The position numbers were made by a program, and so were the translations under genes. Positions 35,370-43,944 of a DNA stretch of 56,850 bases are shown piece by piece. The notes beneath the pieces were generated by a model. That model saw nothing but the letters and a program-made list of their open reading frames with translations, made no database searches and had not been told where the DNA came from. The DNA lies in assembly GCA_938091675.1 (NCBI GenBank), contig CALKMX010000025.1, forward strand, positions 1-56,850, written 5' to 3'. This DNA is from an uncultured Opitutales bacterium (GTDB taxonomy: Bacteria > Verrucomicrobiota > Verrucomicrobiia > Opitutales > Seribacteraceae). Each line of letters starts with the position of its first letter. Position 1 is the first letter of the stretch.

Positions 35370-37949
35370 TTAAAGATCCATGAGGATTTCTCTCCCCTGC
35401 CCTGGTAAATCAGGCCCAACTACTCCCCTCTCTTCTAATTCATCCATAATTCTCGCTGCACGATTATATCCGATACTGAGCTTTCGTTGAAGATTGGAGG
35501 TCGATGCTCTTTTAGTTGTGCGGATAATTTCAACAGCTTTTTTAAGCATAGGGTCTTCATTATCTCCCTCATCACTTGAACCAAGTATGTCATCTTCACC
35601 GGCAGATTCAATTTGGTCACGAACTTCTTCAATAATTTGGGGAGGTCCGTTTACCTTCAAATAGTCGACGATTCCATTAATTTCCTCATCACTCACAAAA
35701 GCCCCCTGAGCTCTCATAAATGTAGCACTACCTGGGGGAATAAACAGCATGTCTCCTTTACCAATTAAGGATTCTGCACCCTTACCATCTAAGATGGTTT
35801 GACTATCCCTGTAAGAAGCAACGCGGAAAGATATTCGACTTGGTAAATTTGCTTTGATTACACCAGTTATCACATTTACTGAAGGTCTTTGTGTTGCAAT
35901 AATGAGATGAATTCCTGCAGCTCGGGCTAATTGGGCGAGCCGGGCAATCCCAGTTTCTACATCTGCTTGAGCAACCATCATCAAGTCGGCCAACTCATCA
36001 ATAATACAAACGATATATGGTAATTTATTTTCAGGAATTTCAAGAGCATCATCATCGCGGGGCACTTGAATAGAAGAGAGAGCTGCACGCTCTTCCGCAG
36101 TCATTTCTGCATCAAGCAACAGAGCTTTTTCTTTTTCTTCCTTATCCTTAAGAATTTTAGCGTTGAACCCTGCAATGTTTCTAACTCCAATCTTAGAGAA
36201 AATTTGGTATCTTCTCTCCATCTCAACTAAAAGCCACTTTAGAGCACCAGGTACTTTTTTAGGTTCTGTGACAACAGGTATAAGCATGTGTGGTAAATCA
36301 TTGTAGACTTTCATTTCCACAATTTTGGGATCCACCATTATAAACCTAACATCCTCTGGACTGGAGTGATAACACAACGAAGCAATGATAGCATTAATAC
36401 AAACTGTCTTTCCAGAACCAGTTGATCCTGCAACTAAGAGGTGAGGCATTTTGGTAAGGTCTGCCACCAATGGTCTTCCGCTTGCTTCTTTGCCTAAGAC
36501 AATAGGAATCTCTGCGTTGGCATCCGCCCAAGCTTTAGACTGCAGGATTTCCTTTAAACAAACAGGCGCGGCAAATTCGTTTGGAACCTCTACGCCTACA
36601 CACCCTTTCCCTGGAACAGGGGCTAAGATACGCACACTATCAGCCCGTAGTGCCATGGCTAGATTTTTGTCTAGGTTGGCAATCTTTTCGACCCGGACAC
36701 CGGCTGCGGGGTGAATATCATATCGAGTAATTACTGGCCCGGTGTGGACTTCTCCTAATTCCACATCAATTTTAAACTCAGCTAAAGTCTCTTTTAGCCT
36801 TTTGGCTTTAATCATGTGATCCTCATCGGCTCCTGAAATTACCTCAGGAGGTTCCATTAATAAATCTAGGGTGGGAAAGTGATAATCTCCTTTTCGCTCA
36901 GGGAAAAGATCAGTGGCTTTTTCCGTTTTTTCTGCCCTGACTACTTTAAATCCATCGTCGACAGACACTTTCTCAAAACTTTTTAAACTTTCTTCGTTTT
37001 GAGCGTCCGTTAAATTTTGATTCGAATTTTCTACTTCATCGGATTCTTTTGCTGGTTCTTTAAAAGAAGAGGCTATATTTTTTTCTGTTGGCTTAGACGG
37101 CACCTTGGGTGAGGTAAGATTGTTTGCAACATCCTTGAACTCTTTTTCCTGCTGGGAAACATCACCAAATAATGGATCTTGCTGATTATTTTTTGCCTGA
37201 GGTAAAATAAATTTCCAAAATCTCTTATCCCTAGCAGTTGGTGGAACTTTTTCCTCACTAGGTTTTTGAGGAATATTTTCTTTTACTTTTTTCTTTTTAA
37301 AACTACCTGCTAATCCGGAAATGAATGACAGTATTCCGCAAAACTTTTCCGACCCGAATGAGAAATGCAATGCCAGGGAAGATGCCAGAACAATAATTGC
37401 AAGCAGCCATGTACCCGCTTCTCCTATCCAAATTCTAAGAAGCCCTCCAGAAAAGTGTTCAACCCCGCCAAACAAAGGAAGTCCAGAATATAACCATGCC
37501 CCAAGTGAACCACCAGCACCATGCTCAAAGGTAAGTTGATCGAACAGGGGTTTTTCTTTTGCGATTATGGCAGAGTAGTCCTTGAGGTTGGCCATTAAAG
37601 AAACTGAAATTAACACGAATGGAAGAGGTACCAACTTTTGAAGTTTTTGTTCTTTTCTAAACGTTGATAGTAGTAGCCAGGAACAAACACCAAAAAACCA
37701 TGGCAGAAACCACGCCGAAATTCCAAAATATGCGAAAGCATACCTTGCAATAATATTTCCAGTTTTCCCAAGGAGAGGTGGAGTTCCCTCTGGAGGGAAG
37801 CTATGAAAATTAGAAGGGTCGTAATCAATCAAAGCCAACAAGATAAATACCGAAACAAGGGCAAAAATAATTGCCCAACCCGTCTTACGGGGTACAGAAA
37901 GTTGCGACAACCCGCTCCCTTGTTTATTCTTCTCAGATACGTTTGCCAC
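35370..37949 (-). CDS. ftsK: FtsK/SpoIIIE DNA translocase
   Basis: Protein of 859 residues with an N-terminal membrane region of several helices within about 22-195, a charged linker (about 215-360), a RecA-like motor with Walker A AGSTGSGKT (about 504-511) and Walker B IVCIIDELADL, and a C-terminal gamma winged helix (KRASTSNLQRKLSIGYNRAARIMDELEERGVVG) that reads KOPS DNA sites. It pumps chromosome DNA at the septum and helps dimer resolution. The start is GTG at 37949. The motor motif LIIATQRPSVNVITGVIKANLPSRI is family-typical. Confidence 0.95.
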   Translation of the reverse strand: MANVSEKNKQGSGLSQLSVPRKTGWAIIFALVSVFILLALIDYDPSNFHSFPPEGTPPLLGKTGNIIARYAFAYFGISAWFLPWFFGVCSWLLLSTFRKEQKLQKLVPLPFVLISVSLMANLKDYSAIIAKEKPLFDQLTFEHGAGGSLGAWLYSGLPLFGGVEHFSGGLLRIWIGEAGTWLLAIIVLASSLALHFSFGSEKFCGILSFISGLAGSFKKKKVKENIPQKPSEEKVPPTARDKRFWKFILPQAKNNQQDPLFGDVSQQEKEFKDVANNLTSPKVPSKPTEKNIASSFKEPAKESDEVENSNQNLTDAQNEESLKSFEKVSVDDGFKVVRAEKTEKATDLFPERKGDYHFPTLDLLMEPPEVISGADEDHMIKAKRLKETLAEFKIDVELGEVHTGPVITRYDIHPAAGVRVEKIANLDKNLAMALRADSVRILAPVPGKGCVGVEVPNEFAAPVCLKEILQSKAWADANAEIPIVLGKEASGRPLVADLTKMPHLLVAGSTGSGKTVCINAIIASLCYHSSPEDVRFIMVDPKIVEMKVYNDLPHMLIPVVTEPKKVPGALKWLLVEMERRYQIFSKIGVRNIAGFNAKILKDKEEKEKALLLDAEMTAEERAALSSIQVPRDDDALEIPENKLPYIVCIIDELADLMMVAQADVETGIARLAQLARAAGIHLIIATQRPSVNVITGVIKANLPSRISFRVASYRDSQTILDGKGAESLIGKGDMLFIPPGSATFMRAQGAFVSDEEINGIVDYLKVNGPPQIIEEVRDQIESAGEDDILGSSDEGDNEDPMLKKAVEIIRTTKRASTSNLQRKLSIGYNRAARIMDELEERGVVGPDLPGQGREILMDL

Positions 37950-38015
37950 TAGCTTAAATAAAGCTTAAACACGATAAATTATAATCTCCACCCATAACCG
38001 TCTATAGAAACTGCA

Positions 38016-38984
38016 ATGGCGATGATTTTCAAGTTTGAACCTCATTATTTTGAAAGAGTTTGGGGGGGGCAGTTCCTTCATACAAAATTAGATCGAGCAA
38101 TCCCTCAGGGGATAGATGTCGGTGAATCATGGGATATTGTCGACAGAAAGGATTTTCAATCGAGTGTAACATATCCTGAAAATGGCAAAATGACCATTCG
38201 GGACTTACTTCGCTCAAAACATCCCGAAATAATGGGACCAGGATGGAAAAAGGATCAACGCTTTCCCCTATTAGTAAAGTGGCTAGATTGCAGGCAAAGG
38301 TTAAGCTTGCAGGTTCATCCACCCGAAGAACTAGCAATATCGCTCAAGGGAGAACCCAAGACAGAAAATTGGTATATTGCCGATTCAAGTGAAAATGCTG
38401 GAGTTTTTATTGGGCTTAAACAAGGAACCAGTAAAGAATCATTTATTCAGGCTTTGGAAGAAGATAGGATAGAATCAGTTTGCCAACGAATTAAGTCCCA
38501 AACAGGAGATTCTATTTTGGTTGAAAGTGGGAGCATTCATGCCATTGACGGTGGTAATCTTATTTTAGAAATTCAGCAAAATTCTGATACAACATATCGG
38601 GTATACGATTGGGGAAGAAAGGGTACCGATGGGTTACCTAGATTGCTTCACATCAAAGAATCACTTGCATGTATAAATTTCCAGAGTTTTGAACCTAAAA
38701 TAGTCCGTGAAGGCTCGTTACCTGTGCAGATTCTCGCAGATTGTAAGCACTTTAGAATCAGGAAGTTCAAAGCAAGAAAAGATCAACATCTCGAGTTAAA
38801 ACAATCAAATGAGCAGTGTATGATTCTAAATCCAATTAACTCAGAAATATCGATAGGAAATACCGTGATAGCACCAGGAGAGCTTGGGCTATCTCCTTTT
38901 AATAAAAGTTGCAAAGTAACAATTAAAAAGGCTGGTGATTTGATTGTTACTGATAATTTCTACCTTCCTGCCAACAAAAACTAA
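38016..38984 (+). CDS. manA: Mannose-6-phosphate isomerase, class I
   Basis: Cytoplasmic zinc enzyme of 322 residues converting fructose-6-phosphate and mannose-6-phosphate, which feeds GDP-mannose and glycan synthesis. The cupin zinc motif is seen at LSLQVHPPEELA (Gln, His), with the Glu of KTENWY and the His of ESGSIHAIDGG completing the metal set, and LEIQQNSDTTYRVYDWGR is the conserved region following it. The length matches the short bacterial class. The start is ATG at 38016, or two codons later at 38022. It is transcribed away from ftsK. Confidence 0.9.
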   Translation: MAMIFKFEPHYFERVWGGQFLHTKLDRAIPQGIDVGESWDIVDRKDFQSSVTYPENGKMTIRDLLRSKHPEIMGPGWKKDQRFPLLVKWLDCRQRLSLQVHPPEELAISLKGEPKTENWYIADSSENAGVFIGLKQGTSKESFIQALEEDRIESVCQRIKSQTGDSILVESGSIHAIDGGNLILEIQQNSDTTYRVYDWGRKGTDGLPRLLHIKESLACINFQSFEPKIVREGSLPVQILADCKHFRIRKFKARKDQHLELKQSNEQCMILNPINSEISIGNTVIAPGELGLSPFNKSCKVTIKKAGDLIVTDNFYLPANKN

Positions 38985-39069
38985 TGGCAACCAATGCCTA
39001 TCTCATTCATGTTGACCTGTATTTCAAGGGTGCATTTACTCATATCCCTTTGGTTTCAAAACTTTAATC

Positions 39070-39645
39070 ATGGAAAAGAAAGAAGATTTAATTAATTCGG
39101 AAAATAATCAAAACAGCTCTCCTGAGAACGAGATTTTGAATGATGATGATGGACAGGAGGAAAGCCCATCGAGCCTGAAATCTCAACTCACAGAAGCATA
39201 CAGCAAACACGAAAGCCTCCAGTCAAAGTATTTACGAACAGTTGCTGACCTAGATAATTTAAAGAAAAGATCGATCCGCGATCGAGAAGAAGCGATTCAG
39301 CGAACCCGTTTACAACTAATGGAGGATCTGCTCCCGACCATCGATGCATTTAAAATAGGCATGCACGAAGCTGAAAAGGCTGATCCAGATGGACCTATTG
39401 TCAATGGGTTCAAAATGGCCATCAATCAAATGCAAAATGTGCTGGAAGAGTACGGACTTGTTTGCATAGAGGGGGTTGGAGAAGACTTTAATCCCAAATT
39501 ACATGAAGCAATCAGTTATGAAATTGGCGATAAGGAAGACATAGTATTGAGGGTCATTCGTACGGGTTACCGGCTCAAAGATCATTTAATCCGACCCGCC
39601 TCTGTTATTGTCTCCCAAAAAGAATCGACGAATGCGGCTTCTTAG
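39070..39645 (+). CDS. grpE: GrpE nucleotide-exchange factor
   Basis: Co-chaperone of 191 residues that releases ADP from DnaK. The N-terminus is acidic and disordered (1-40), then a long dimerising helix (YSKHESLQSKYLRTVADLDNLKKRS) and a C-terminal beta domain ending HLIRPASVIVSQ, as in the family (VRPA.V.V). dnaJ lies 45 bases downstream. dnaK itself is not in the window. Confidence 0.95.
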   Translation: MEKKEDLINSENNQNSSPENEILNDDDGQEESPSSLKSQLTEAYSKHESLQSKYLRTVADLDNLKKRSIRDREEAIQRTRLQLMEDLLPTIDAFKIGMHEAEKADPDGPIVNGFKMAINQMQNVLEEYGLVCIEGVGEDFNPKLHEAISYEIGDKEDIVLRVIRTGYRLKDHLIRPASVIVSQKESTNAAS

Positions 39646-39690
39646 AAATGGAAATTAACAGAGATTTAAAACTTATCGTATCATTAAATT

Positions 39691-40836
39691 ATGGCAGCCA
39701 ACGACTTCTATCAGACTTTAGGTGTTAGCAGAGATGCTTCTGATTCAGAAATTAAGAAAGCATACCGAAAATTAGCGGTTCAATACCATCCGGATAAAAA
39801 TCCTGGCAATAAAGAAGCAGAAGAAAAATTTAAGGAAATATCTGCTGCTTTTGATGTTTTAAAAGATCCCGAGAAAAGGGCAAAATACGATCAATTTGGT
39901 CATGATGCCTTTCGCGGTGGTCACACATCTGGGGGAGTTGATCCCTTTGACTTGTTTAGAGATGTTTTTGGTGGTAGCGGAGGCGGTGGATTTGGTAGCA
40001 TATTCGAGGATTTTTTTGGTGGCAGTTCTTCAAGCAACGCTTCAGATGGGATTAGGGGTAATGATCTTCGGGTAACCGTTTCTATTACCCTTGAGCAGGC
40101 CGCAAAAGGCGTGGAAAAAGAAATCAAATATTCACGCCATACCGAATGCTCTCCATGTGATGGATCTGGCTCGTCAGACAAATCTTCCAAAACAATGTGC
40201 CATACATGTGGAGGTGTCGGGCAGGTCGCATCAAATCAAGGCTTTATAAGTATAAGAAGGAAATGTCCGACCTGTAATGGCTCCGGTATCACAATTGATA
40301 ACCCATGTTCATCCTGTAATGGTCAAGGGCGCTCTAAAAGTAGCGACTCCGTTAAAGTCAAGATTCCTGCGGGAATTAATGACAACTCCAGATTATGCTC
40401 GAGAGGGAGAGGAGATGCAGGACCTTTAAATGGACCTTTTGGTGATTTATATGTGGATGTCCAAGTGACACCTCATAAGGTATTTGAACGCGACGAGGAT
40501 GATCTTTTCCATGAACTCTATATCCCATTTACTTTAGCAACCCTTGGCGGAACGGTTGAAGCTCCCACCTTGGATGGGAAAGTGACCCTAAAAATACCTG
40601 CTGGGACCCCATGCAATAAGACATTTCGAATTCGGGACAAGGGGATGCCTCATTTACGATCTCCAGCAAATAAAGGTGATCTTTATGTAAAAACAATCAT
40701 AGATGTACCCACCAATCTTAACAAAGAACAGAAACAAAAGCTTGTTGATTTTGGGGTATCTTGCGGGGACAAAGATATTGGTGATGATTCGAGTATCCTT
40801 AAAAAGGCCAAGCGTTTTTTTGAGGCAGATAGCTGA
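39691..40836 (+). CDS. dnaJ: DnaJ chaperone
   Basis: Hsp40 of 381 residues, type I. It has the J domain with YHPDKNPGN (HPD motif that stimulates DnaK), a Gly/Phe-rich region (about 70-115), four CxxCxGxG zinc repeats ([32 protein letters not shown]) and the C-terminal substrate-binding domains. It delivers unfolded proteins to DnaK. It lies between grpE and rfaE2. The rfaE2 start follows its stop by two bases, so translation is coupled. Confidence 0.97.
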   Translation: MAANDFYQTLGVSRDASDSEIKKAYRKLAVQYHPDKNPGNKEAEEKFKEISAAFDVLKDPEKRAKYDQFGHDAFRGGHTSGGVDPFDLFRDVFGGSGGGGFGSIFEDFFGGSSSSNASDGIRGNDLRVTVSITLEQAAKGVEKEIKYSRHTECSPCDGSGSSDKSSKTMCHTCGGVGQVASNQGFISIRRKCPTCNGSGITIDNPCSSCNGQGRSKSSDSVKVKIPAGINDNSRLCSRGRGDAGPLNGPFGDLYVDVQVTPHKVFERDEDDLFHELYIPFTLATLGGTVEAPTLDGKVTLKIPAGTPCNKTFRIRDKGMPHLRSPANKGDLYVKTIIDVPTNLNKEQKQKLVDFGVSCGDKDIGDDSSILKKAKRFFEADS

Positions 40837-40838
40837 AG

Positions 40839-41336
40839 ATGAACTCCCTTCCGAGCTTTTCTAAAGGTGTAAGTACCCTGACCGATGCATGTGACAAAAG
40901 AAAGGCTTTGTTATCTGAAAACAAAACACTTGTTCTAACAAATGGATGCTTCGATCTTTTACATGCCGGACATGTATATTCATTAGAAAAAGCATCTGAA
41001 TTGGGCGACGAGCTTTGGGTGGCCCTCAATTCCGACTCCAGTGTAAAATCTCTCAAGGGGCCGACTCGCCCGATTTACTCGGTTATGGAAAGAGCATACA
41101 TGCTTTGTTCGTTAAAGTTTGTTTCTTTGGTTTTTATCTTTGAGGGCTCTAATCTTGCAAAAGAGATCTTGCAGTTGAAGCCTGATTTTTACGCAAAATC
41201 AGGCGATTATTCTTTAAATAATTTGAATCAGGACGAAAAGATATCTTTAGATAAGGTTGGAACAGAAATTCATTTTGTTTCTCTCCTTGAAGGTTTTAGT
41301 ACCACTAAAATAATCAACCACATCCAAAGTACTTAA
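40839..41336 (+). CDS. rfaE2: Heptose-1-phosphate adenylyltransferase (RfaE2 type)
   Basis: Nucleotidyltransferase of 165 residues. LTNGCFDLLHAGHVYSLEKA holds the HxGH ATP-binding motif, and the SLKGPTRPIY segment is typical of the second domain of HldE. Here it stands alone, without the kinase domain, as in many genomes with split genes. It makes ADP-heptose for lipopolysaccharide core, so the cell has a Gram-negative envelope. No kinase (RfaE1) gene is in the window. Confidence 0.9.
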   Translation: MNSLPSFSKGVSTLTDACDKRKALLSENKTLVLTNGCFDLLHAGHVYSLEKASELGDELWVALNSDSSVKSLKGPTRPIYSVMERAYMLCSLKFVSLVFIFEGSNLAKEILQLKPDFYAKSGDYSLNNLNQDEKISLDKVGTEIHFVSLLEGFSTTKIINHIQST

Positions 41337-41356
41337 TAGATAGAAATGACTGATTT

Positions 41357-41935
41357 ATGAGAACCGTTATCATGGGTTCGGGAAAGGGAACAAACTGCTA
41401 TTCACTTTTAGATGCTTTTGCCAGCGGGTTGTTAAATACCACAGAAATAATTGGAGTTTTCTCTGACAACCCAAATAGCGGAATCTTAGATATTGCAAAA
41501 GGAGCGAAAATTCCTGGATTATATTTAGGCCCTTATGATCGGCTAAATGCCGAAAAAGACAAAACTTGGATTGATGAGATAAAAAACCTTAATCCCGATC
41601 TAATTGTTTTGGCTGGATTTATGAGAGTTTTAAGTAAACAATTTATAGAGGCTTTTGATTCTCGAATCATTAATTTGCATCCAAGTTTATTACCATGCTT
41701 TCGAGGTCTTAATGCGATTAAACAAGCTTGGGATGCAGGGGTAAAGATTACTGGTTGTACCGTGCATTGGGTATCTCCCGACCTGGATTGCGGGGAAATT
41801 ATTGCTCAGGCACCCGTTCGAGTTATGACCTCAGATACTTTGGAATCCGTAACCGCAAAAGTACAGGCCGCAGAACATATGCTTTTACCTTCAGTGGTTG
41901 CAGAAATCTCCCAAGGCATGAAACCTTGTGAATAA
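41357..41935 (+). CDS. purN: Phosphoribosylglycinamide formyltransferase
   Basis: Purine-synthesis enzyme of 192 residues that transfers a formyl group from 10-formyl-tetrahydrofolate to GAR. IINLHPSLLPCFRG has the catalytic Asn and His, and SPDLDCGEII the catalytic Asp. The start MRTVIMGSGKGTNCYSLL carries a GxGxGTN motif like the family's. Overlaps the prmA start by eight bases, so the two are translated together. Confidence 0.93.
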   Translation: MRTVIMGSGKGTNCYSLLDAFASGLLNTTEIIGVFSDNPNSGILDIAKGAKIPGLYLGPYDRLNAEKDKTWIDEIKNLNPDLIVLAGFMRVLSKQFIEAFDSRIINLHPSLLPCFRGLNAIKQAWDAGVKITGCTVHWVSPDLDCGEIIAQAPVRVMTSDTLESVTAKVQAAEHMLLPSVVAEISQGMKPCE

Positions 41936-42812
41936 TTGTTTGTACAAATTATCCTCCCCCATTCCCTCAGATCTTACAGATTATGTGGATGGATTTCTAT
42001 TTGAAAATGCCCCTACTAATTGGTTCCTAGAAGAAAATCGCCTAACAGGTGAGGGTCTTTTGGTCGGGGTATTTTCGTCAAAGGAAGACATGCTCTTACA
42101 TAAAGCTAACATAATTAATGGTATTGGGGCATTAGTTAATTTTTGTTTTTCAGACACAACCATGGATAACAAGGATTGGAATGAATCATACAAGGACCAT
42201 TTCATTCCATGGAGTTACCACCATTTTCATTTAATTCCAGTGTGGCTTAAAGATAGCTACAAAGTTCCTACCAACAACTTATCTCTTTTTCTTGATCCTG
42301 GTATGGCCTTTGGCACTGGTAATCATGAATCAACCCGAATGTGTTTGGAGTTTTTAATTGAAAAAGAACTTTCAAGCCAAAATTCTCATAGCATTATAGA
42401 CTTGGGCTGCGGTTCTGGTATTCTTTCCCTCTCTGCCTGCTTGCTTGGCTATAAAAATATTTTGGGTATTGATAACGATCAAGACGCGGTACGAATCTCT
42501 AAGGATAATGCACTTTTAAATCAATTAGACCAGAAAGTCATTTTCAAAACTTCAAATCTATATGATATAGATAAATCACTAGGAACATTCGACTGTGTTG
42601 TTGCCAACATACAGGCGGATATTCTGATTTCCTGTGCAGAAAGGATATTTCAACTTACCCACAAGGGTACAACCATTATTCTGTCTGGAATATTATCCAA
42701 AGAGATTGATCAGGTTATTCAGGCATTCAAGCGGTTCGGATTGGATACACCCCTGGAATATAGCTTAAAACACTTGGGTGAATGGTCTTCTGTTCAGTTC
42801 TTTGAAAAATGA
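41928..42812 (+). CDS. prmA: Ribosomal protein L11 methyltransferase
   Basis: SAM-dependent methyltransferase of 294 residues that trimethylates ribosomal protein L11. DPGMAFGTGNHESTRMCLE and IIDLGCGSGILSLSACLLG are the family signature and SAM site, and VVANIQADILI is the catalytic-loop region. The start is GTG at 41928, within the purN stop. Its closeness to dnaJ is common in bacteria. Confidence 0.92.
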   Translation: MNNCLYKLSSPIPSDLTDYVDGFLFENAPTNWFLEENRLTGEGLLVGVFSSKEDMLLHKANIINGIGALVNFCFSDTTMDNKDWNESYKDHFIPWSYHHFHLIPVWLKDSYKVPTNNLSLFLDPGMAFGTGNHESTRMCLEFLIEKELSSQNSHSIIDLGCGSGILSLSACLLGYKNILGIDNDQDAVRISKDNALLNQLDQKVIFKTSNLYDIDKSLGTFDCVVANIQADILISCAERIFQLTHKGTTIILSGILSKEIDQVIQAFKRFGLDTPLEYSLKHLGEWSSVQFFEK

Positions 42813-42831
42813 AAAGGTGCCAACTCTCCTA

Positions 42832-43944
42832 TCAGCCTCCCAAATAAGTTAAGGCTCGAGGTATTGGTAGGGTGTAAAACGCGAAACGGTCCAGACCGAT
42901 ATGTTCTATTTTAGCGGTCACTTGATTCATGACGTTTTCAACAGCTGATGGTGCAAGAGAAGTGTAAACAAGAGCCCATTCTTCATTGCAAGAATCTTCG
43001 CCTAAACCAGACTGATCTGCCATAACTCCAAAATTAGTACTAACACCTGGTGCACCTGCATCCAATATTGAATCATAAACCTCTGAGTAATAATCTCTAG
43101 GTACAATACAATACAATCCGACTAAATCCTGTAAGATTGTGGTATTTAATGAGGAAGATTTGCTTTCACCACTAATTCTCCAATCTTTTCCTCCCTTGAT
43201 TTCATCAAGAGCAGCAATGACTTGTTCCATTGAAGCTCCATGCGATGAATTGGAGACAGTACTACTAACATTGATAATCCCGTCAGATACTGGAATGGAA
43301 TACATAAAGCCTCTACCAGGCTCGGTAATTCTGCCTGCCCTTGCCATGCTAGTGAAAACTTCGCTTGATTCAGAACGATCCACAACACACCACACAAACT
43401 CTTTTTCAGGTCCCTTGGTCATGCGTAATAAAGGAATCTTGTCACGAATGCCCCCGCCTTCTCCAAAGGTTACGGTTGGACCAGCAGCTCCAGCAGATAA
43501 GGCCGCTTGAGCAATATCTTCCGCCACCCCTTTCTCACAAATGCAGCAGATTGCTTCCATGGTAACCAAATCATTTGCTACTACATCACCCTCAACTCCA
43601 TCTGTTAAAGGGAAGTTCTGGGAACAAAAAGCTTTATCACAGGAGATGGAGAAAATTGCCCCGGAACCAACTCGGTCAAGCCGTCCAGATGAAATTGCCA
43701 CCTCGGAAATACGCTGCTTAACAGAGTTTGGTACCAAAACTTGAACCAGAGATTGTTCAGGTGCTGGAGGAGGGAACATCTTTGATAAAAAGCTACCGCC
43801 ATTGATTATTGATCCTCTGGCAGCAACATGAAAGATTCCTTTGGCTCCGGCTTTTTTAAGCTCTGAAGATACGGTAGATAATGAATCTTTGGGTAAGATT
43901 AAGTTCACCAAAGAGACATGATTGATAGATTCTAATTTATTCAT
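42832..43944 (-). CDS. Protein with three PII-like modules
   Basis: Cytoplasmic protein of 370 residues built, as I read it, from three PII/GlnB-like domains in one chain: about 11-104, 127-220 and 274-368. Each has the alternating strand-helix start, and the two complete ones end with the PII-type G-x-G-x-x-F-x-I-P-V pattern (RVGSGAIFSIS, EPGRGFMYSIPV, FAFYTLPIPR). The Gly-rich EGGGIRD in module 2 may be the T-loop equivalent. A trimer-like barrel could form from one chain. It directly abuts the stop of the DUF1538 membrane-protein gene, so it is probably translated from the same message and is the regulator of that transporter. No uridylylation tyrosine can be identified. Confidence 0.72.
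   Translation of the reverse strand: MNKLESINHVSLVNLILPKDSLSTVSSELKKAGAKGIFHVAARGSIINGGSFLSKMFPPPAPEQSLVQVLVPNSVKQRISEVAISSGRLDRVGSGAIFSISCDKAFCSQNFPLTDGVEGDVVANDLVTMEAICCICEKGVAEDIAQAALSAGAAGPTVTFGEGGGIRDKIPLLRMTKGPEKEFVWCVVDRSESSEVFTSMARAGRITEPGRGFMYSIPVSDGIINVSSTVSNSSHGASMEQVIAALDEIKGGKDWRISGESKSSSLNTTILQDLVGLYCIVPRDYYSEVYDSILDAGAPGVSTNFGVMADQSGLGEDSCNEEWALVYTSLAPSAVENVMNQVTAKIEHIGLDRFAFYTLPIPRALTYLGG

Noticed and set aside
43139-43510. Open frame of 123 codons opposite the PII-like gene
   Set aside because: Antisense to the well-supported gene; composition is typical of shadow translation.
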